From JANLSO01 sp031362405 (lineage in GTDB: Bacteria; Actinomycetota; Thermoleophilia; Miltoncostaeales; Miltoncostaeaceae): 25,349 nucleotides of DNA. The notes beneath the pieces were generated by a model, which did not search any database, had not been told where the DNA came from, and worked only from the letters and a program-made list of their open reading frames with translations. Shown piece by piece: positions 22,045 to 25,349 of this stretch. The translations under genes and the position numbers were made by a program. The stretch spans positions 1 to 25,349 of the forward strand of contig JANLSO010000208.1 of NCBI GenBank assembly GCA_031362405.1, given 5' to 3'. The stretch's first letter is position 1. Each line of letters opens with the position of its first letter.

Positions 22045-22129
22045 TCCAGACCGTCACCCACCCAGCACCAGTAGGGCCACCGAAGAAGAGGCGACGTCCC
22101 CAAAGGACGGAGCCTCCCGTCAACATCGC

Positions 22130-23497
22130 TCACGCCGGGATCGGCGGAAAGCTCGCCAGCTCGGCGGCGGCACGATCCAGGTCGGCCTGGGGCAGCTCGT
22201 AGTCGACGATGTTCCCCGACAGGTACGCGTCGTAGGCGGCCATGTCGAAGTTTCCGTGACCGCAGAGGTTGAAGAGGATCGTCCGCTCGACGCCCTCATC
22301 CTTGGCACGCTCGACCTCCTCCCGAACGGCGCGCAGAGCATGTGACGGCTCGGGAGCCGGAATGATCCCCTCTGCCCGAGCAAACCGCACCGCCTCGGCG
22401 AAACACTCGCTCTGCGGATAGGCGCGCGCCTCGACCATGCCGGTGTGGACCATGTGCGAGACCAGCGGCGCCATGCCGTGGTAGCGAAGCCCGCCGGAGT
22501 GGATCGCCTCGGGGACGAAGTCGCGGCCGAGGGAGTGCATCGGCATCAGCGGGGTCATCCCGGCCGTGTCGCCGAAGTCGTATCCGTAGTGGCCACGGGT
22601 CAGGGTGGGGCACGCGGCGGGTTCGGCGGCGACGATGCGGATGTCGCGGCCCGCTGCCTTATCGGCGATGAACGGGAACACGAGGCCGGCAAAGTTCGAG
22701 CCGCCGCCGACGCATCCGATGATCACGTCGGGGAACGCACCCGCCATCGCGAGCTGTTCCTTTGCCTCCTGGCCGACGACCGTCTGGTGCAGCAGGACGT
22801 GATTGAGCACGCTGCCGAGGGCGTACTTGGTGTCGTCACGGGTCGCGGCGTCTTCCACGGCTTCCGAGATCGCGATACCGAGGCTGCCGGTGCTGTCGGG
22901 CGTGGCCGCCAGGATCGAACGGCCGGCGTTGGTGTCGGGCGACGGGCTCGGCACGACCTCGGCGCCCCAGGTCCGCATCATCGACTGGCGATACGGCTTC
23001 TGATTGTAGGAGGCACGCACCATGTAGACCTTGGCCTCCATACCGAAAAGACCGCAGGCGAAGGCGAGCGACGATCCCCACTGGCCGGCCCCGGTTTCGG
23101 TGGCGATCCGCTTCACGCCCTCCTGCGCGTTGTAGTACGCCTGCGGCACCGAGGTGTTCGGCTTGTGGCTACCCGCCGGGCTGACGCCCTCGTACTTGTA
23201 GAAGATCTTGCAGGTGGTCCCCAGCGCCTCCTCGAGGCCGAGTGCCCGGAACATCGGGGTCGGGCGCCACATCGAGTAGATGTCGCGCACCGGATCGGGA
23301 ATCGGGACCCAGCGCTCTTGGGAGACCTCCTGCATGATCAGCCCCATCGGGAAGATCGGCGACAGGTCGTCGGGGCCGACCGGCTGACCCGTGCCGGGGT
23401 GAAGCGGCGGCGGGGGCATCGACGGCAAGTCGGCCGCGACGTTGTACCACTGTTTCGGAATGGCGCTTTCCTCGAGAAGGTAGCGACGCTGCGGCAC
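22130..23497 (-). CDS. TrpB-like PLP-dependent enzyme (tryptophan synthase beta, TrpB2 type)
   Basis: 455 residues, longer than the about 400 of classical TrpB, as usual for TrpB2. It opens with the TrpB2-type N-terminus YLLEESAIPKQWYNVAADLP. Lys112 in SPAGSHKPNTS should bind pyridoxal phosphate; the phosphate-binding loop is CVGGGSNFAG and the ETGAGQWG loop is present. It would condense indole with serine to tryptophan. TrpB2 enzymes often act without TrpA, perhaps salvaging free indole or using phosphoserine. No other trp gene is near, which fits a stand-alone salvage role. GTG start at 23497 with AAGGAG 6 nt upstream. Divergent from the alcohol dehydrogenase gene. Confidence 0.92.
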   Translation of the reverse strand: MPQRRYLLEESAIPKQWYNVAADLPSMPPPPLHPGTGQPVGPDDLSPIFPMGLIMQEVSQERWVPIPDPVRDIYSMWRPTPMFRALGLEEALGTTCKIFYKYEGVSPAGSHKPNTSVPQAYYNAQEGVKRIATETGAGQWGSSLAFACGLFGMEAKVYMVRASYNQKPYRQSMMRTWGAEVVPSPSPDTNAGRSILAATPDSTGSLGIAISEAVEDAATRDDTKYALGSVLNHVLLHQTVVGQEAKEQLAMAGAFPDVIIGCVGGGSNFAGLVFPFIADKAAGRDIRIVAAEPAACPTLTRGHYGYDFGDTAGMTPLMPMHSLGRDFVPEAIHSGGLRYHGMAPLVSHMVHTGMVEARAYPQSECFAEAVRFARAEGIIPAPEPSHALRAVREEVERAKDEGVERTILFNLCGHGNFDMAAYDAYLSGNIVDYELPQADLDRAAAELASFPPIPA

Positions 23498-23612
23498 CTG
23501 GTCTCCTTTCGCGATCCACCAAAGACGTCAGTGCCGGCGAGCCTACCTCGGGGCGGTGGCGCGGAGCGAGGGGGCCGTGAGGTGAGTCCCGAGTCGCCGA
23601 TTTCACCGAACC

Positions 23613-23638
23613 CCCTTCGTGGCGTTCGCCACGAAGGG
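23613..23638. promoter_or_regulatory. Perfect inverted repeat between trpB2 and the dehydrogenase gene
   Basis: CCCTTCGTGGC (23613-23623), GTTC, GCCACGAAGGG (23628-23638). It sits in the 241-nt divergent promoter region, 101 nt before the dehydrogenase ATG. It could be an operator or an mRNA hairpin; no protein can be assigned. Confidence 0.5.
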
Positions 23639-23738
23639 TGACCTCCGCATAGATTCGACGCGCGCCCCGGCCCGTCGCTCTCACGCGACCACGGCGCCGC
23701 GGGGGCACGTCCAGTCCATTAGCGATGGGAGACGAGCC

Positions 23739-24812
23739 ATGCCGGAGACGATGCGCGCCGCGGTTTACCGAGGCCTGCGGGACATCCACATCGAAGAGGT
23801 CCCGATGCCGACGTGCGGGCCGACGGACGCGATCGTGAAGGTCACCACGACCACGATCTGCGGAACCGACTCGCATATCTGGCGATCTGAATACCCGGTC
23901 GCCGACGGCCGCATCGTCGGCCACGAACCGGCGGGAACCATCCACCAGATCGGCGAGGCGGTACGCGGATATGAGGTCGGTGATCGCGTCGTGGTCGGCG
24001 CGATCACCCCGTGCGGCGCCTGCTACTTCTGCCAGCACTCCGACTTCTCCCAGTGCGCAGGCTACGAAGACCAATGGGGTCTGATCGGGGGCTGGCGGCT
24101 CGGCAACTCGACCGACGGCGTTCAGGCCGACTACTTCCGGGTGCCTTACGCCCAGGTGAACCTGGCGAAGATCCCCGACGGGCTCAGCGACGAGGAGGTC
24201 CTTTTCGTCACCGACATCGCGACCACCGGCATCGCGGCCGCGGAGACGGGCAACGTTGGCATCGGCGACAGCGTCGTCGTCTACGCCCAGGGACCGATCG
24301 GTCTGTGTGCGACCGCCGGAGCACGTCTGCGGGGTGCCGGGCTCATCATCGGCGTCGACTCGAACCCGACCCGTTTGGAAATGGCGAAGACGATGGGCGC
24401 CGACGTCGTGATCGACTACACCCAGGAGGACCCGGTCGCGAAGGTCAAAGCCCTCACCGAGGGTCGCGGCGCCGACGTGGCGATCGAGGCGCTCGGCCTG
24501 CAGGAGACTTTCGAGAACTGCCTGAAGTCGGTGCGGCCGGGCGGCTGCGTTTCGTCACTCGGGGTCTACGGCGACAAGATCACCGTGCCGCTGGAGGGCT
24601 TCGTCTACGGCATCGGCGATATCGACATCAAGTCGACGCTGTGCCCGGGCGGCAAGGAACGCCTGCGCGCCCTCATGCAGATGGTGCAGAACGGTCGTCT
24701 CAACCTCGGCCAGTTGGTGACCCACCGCTACAAGCTGGACGACATCGAGGAGGCCTACGAACTCTTCTCGAACCAGCAGGACGGAGTGCTGAAGGTCGCG
24801 ATAACCCCGTGA
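23739..24812 (+). CDS. Zinc-dependent alcohol dehydrogenase (MDR family)
   Basis: 357 residues. Catalytic zinc ligands Cys41 (TICGTDSHIW) and His62-Glu63 (VGHEP); structural zinc Cys92, Cys95, Cys98 and Cys106 (PCGACYFCQHSDFSQC). The Rossmann fold has YAQGPIGLCATAGARLRGA followed by IIGVDSN, where the Asp after the second strand favours NAD over NADP. Closest in type to the isopropanol/butanediol dehydrogenase-like group (NSTDGVQADYFRVPYA). Oxidises alcohols or reduces aldehydes and ketones; substrate unknown. Start at 23739 (MPETMRAAVYRG), GGGAG upstream; a longer frame to 23619 runs over the inverted repeat and is rejected. A 39-bp palindrome follows its stop. Confidence 0.94.
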   Translation: MPETMRAAVYRGLRDIHIEEVPMPTCGPTDAIVKVTTTTICGTDSHIWRSEYPVADGRIVGHEPAGTIHQIGEAVRGYEVGDRVVVGAITPCGACYFCQHSDFSQCAGYEDQWGLIGGWRLGNSTDGVQADYFRVPYAQVNLAKIPDGLSDEEVLFVTDIATTGIAAAETGNVGIGDSVVVYAQGPIGLCATAGARLRGAGLIIGVDSNPTRLEMAKTMGADVVIDYTQEDPVAKVKALTEGRGADVAIEALGLQETFENCLKSVRPGGCVSSLGVYGDKITVPLEGFVYGIGDIDIKSTLCPGGKERLRALMQMVQNGRLNLGQLVTHRYKLDDIEEAYELFSNQQDGVLKVAITP

Positions 24813-24821
24813 CCGGTGAGT

Positions 24822-24860
24822 GAAGGTTGAGCCCGGTGCCTGGCACCGGGCTCAACCTTC
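24822..24860. repeat. 39-bp perfect palindrome after the dehydrogenase gene
   Basis: 19-bp perfect arms around one central T: GAAGGTTGAGCCCGGTGCC (24822-24840), T, GGCACCGGGCTCAACCTTC (24842-24860). It begins 9 nt after the stop codon and would fold into a very stable hairpin, so it may act as a terminator. Its centre GGTGCCTGGCACC (24835-24847) differs from that at 14340-14352 at only two positions. Confidence 0.9.
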
Positions 24861-25120
24861 TCGGCCTAGAGACGCGTCCAGATTCGGTAGATCCGGGTGT
24901 CGAGGGAGCACTGCCAAGTCGCGGACCAGCGCTCCTCTGATGGCGGCGGCGAGGACGGCGGCGAGGCGATCACGCATGGAAGGCTCCGTGACGGGTACAC
25001 GCAGGCAGACCGCGCGCCACCCGGCGTTTCTTACCGGCGGAACCGACCCCCCTGTTTCGCATGGGTCAACTCGATCACGCTGGGCGCTCGCGTGTCCCCG
25101 CATACCAGAGGAGCACCCCC

Positions 25121-25324
25121 ATGAGCACGACGGTCAAACCCGATACATGGCCTGAACTCGCCGAGGCTCTCTACGAGAAGCTCACCGGCCGCGGATCACA
25201 CATCAGCTACATGTTCGAGGATATGTTCGTCGAGGTCCCGCGCGACACGGGCGACAACGCGCCGCGGGCCACCTGGCGGCTGCACGGTACGCTCACGATC
25301 AGCACCACCGAGCGCGCCGCCTGA
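25121..25324 (+). CDS. Small protein of unknown function
   Basis: 67 residues, ATG at 25121 with AGAGGAG 7 nt upstream. The sequence TWPELAEALYEKLTGRGSHISYMFEDMFVEVPRDTG...ATWRLHGTLTIST reads as one helix followed by two or three beta strands; no signal peptide, transmembrane helix or Cys. I do not recognise the family. The next frame appears to start on its stop codon (TGATG), so it is probably the first gene of a coupled pair. Confidence 0.75.
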   Translation: MSTTVKPDTWPELAEALYEKLTGRGSHISYMFEDMFVEVPRDTGDNAPRATWRLHGTLTISTTERAA

Positions 25325-25349
25325 TGTCAGGCCCGCTGGATGTCTCCGC
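25324..25349 (+). CDS. Possible start of the next gene (cut by window end)
   Basis: ATG at 25324 overlaps the preceding stop by one base (TGATG) and reads MSGPLDVS to the window edge. A second in-frame start codon is not seen; too short to judge. Confidence 0.3.

Noticed and set aside
24861..25103. Minus-strand frames near 24870-24970, one ending in WSATWQCSLDTRIYRIWTRL
   Set aside because: Trp-rich and slightly protein-like, but short, without Shine-Dalgarno and without recognisable family; it starts within the promoter region of the 25121 gene. Not enough to call.
1..25349. CRISPR array, insertion sequence or prophage genes
   Set aside because: No direct-repeat/spacer pattern, transposase, integrase or phage structural gene is visible.

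Overview
High-GC bacterial chromosome. The likely source is an actinobacterium: dense short operons, frequent GTG starts, hairpins without U-tracts after genes, several genes lacking a Shine-Dalgarno but carrying a TAnnnT box 6-8 nt before the start codon, an OmpR/HisKA pair, and a HrcA/CIRCE-controlled groESL. I cannot fix the class from sequence alone; a deep-branching, Thermoleophilia-like lineage is only a guess. No phage, insertion sequence or CRISPR array is visible.

Left part (1-10.4 kb, housekeeping). The C-terminal membrane anchor of an unknown protein and clpP are on the plus strand, followed by about 450 nt of hairpin-rich DNA without a gene. On the minus strand follow: a three-gene operon of circularly permuted ATP-grasp, alpha-E and transglutaminase-like proteins (4557 to 1285); groS-groL with a perfect CIRCE operator; an ASCH-domain gene; a striking protein with seven Trp-containing repeats (7436-8314); rsgA and pyrE, with no normal start codon for rsgA. 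A divergent plus-strand pair encodes an Nfu N-domain protein and a two-helix membrane protein.

Middle (10.4-14.3 kb). A minus-strand operon of response regulator, sensor kinase and small secreted protein is coupled by 1-nt and 4-nt overlaps. tRNA-Phe follows, then an unusual LolA-like protein without signal peptide.

Right part (14.3-25.3 kb, accessory). Intact genes are interleaved with decayed ones: a 39-bp palindrome beside the C-terminal stump of a Fic/Doc gene; an aldo/keto reductase; an AAA/DUF4143 ATPase gene interrupted by one in-frame amber codon; a DUF418-MFS operon facing a TetR gene across two near-identical operators; a GNAT gene; a PPOX-family pseudogene with two compensating frameshifts; a Phd-VapC toxin-antitoxin pair; trpB2; a zinc alcohol dehydrogenase; a second 39-bp palindrome sharing a 13-nt core with the first; and a small conserved-looking gene at the end.

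The best candidate for something undescribed is the seven-repeat GWEALxKWVG protein: regular aromatic motifs on Ala/Pro/Gly linkers with a C-terminal amphipathic tail, resembling a multivalent scaffold.
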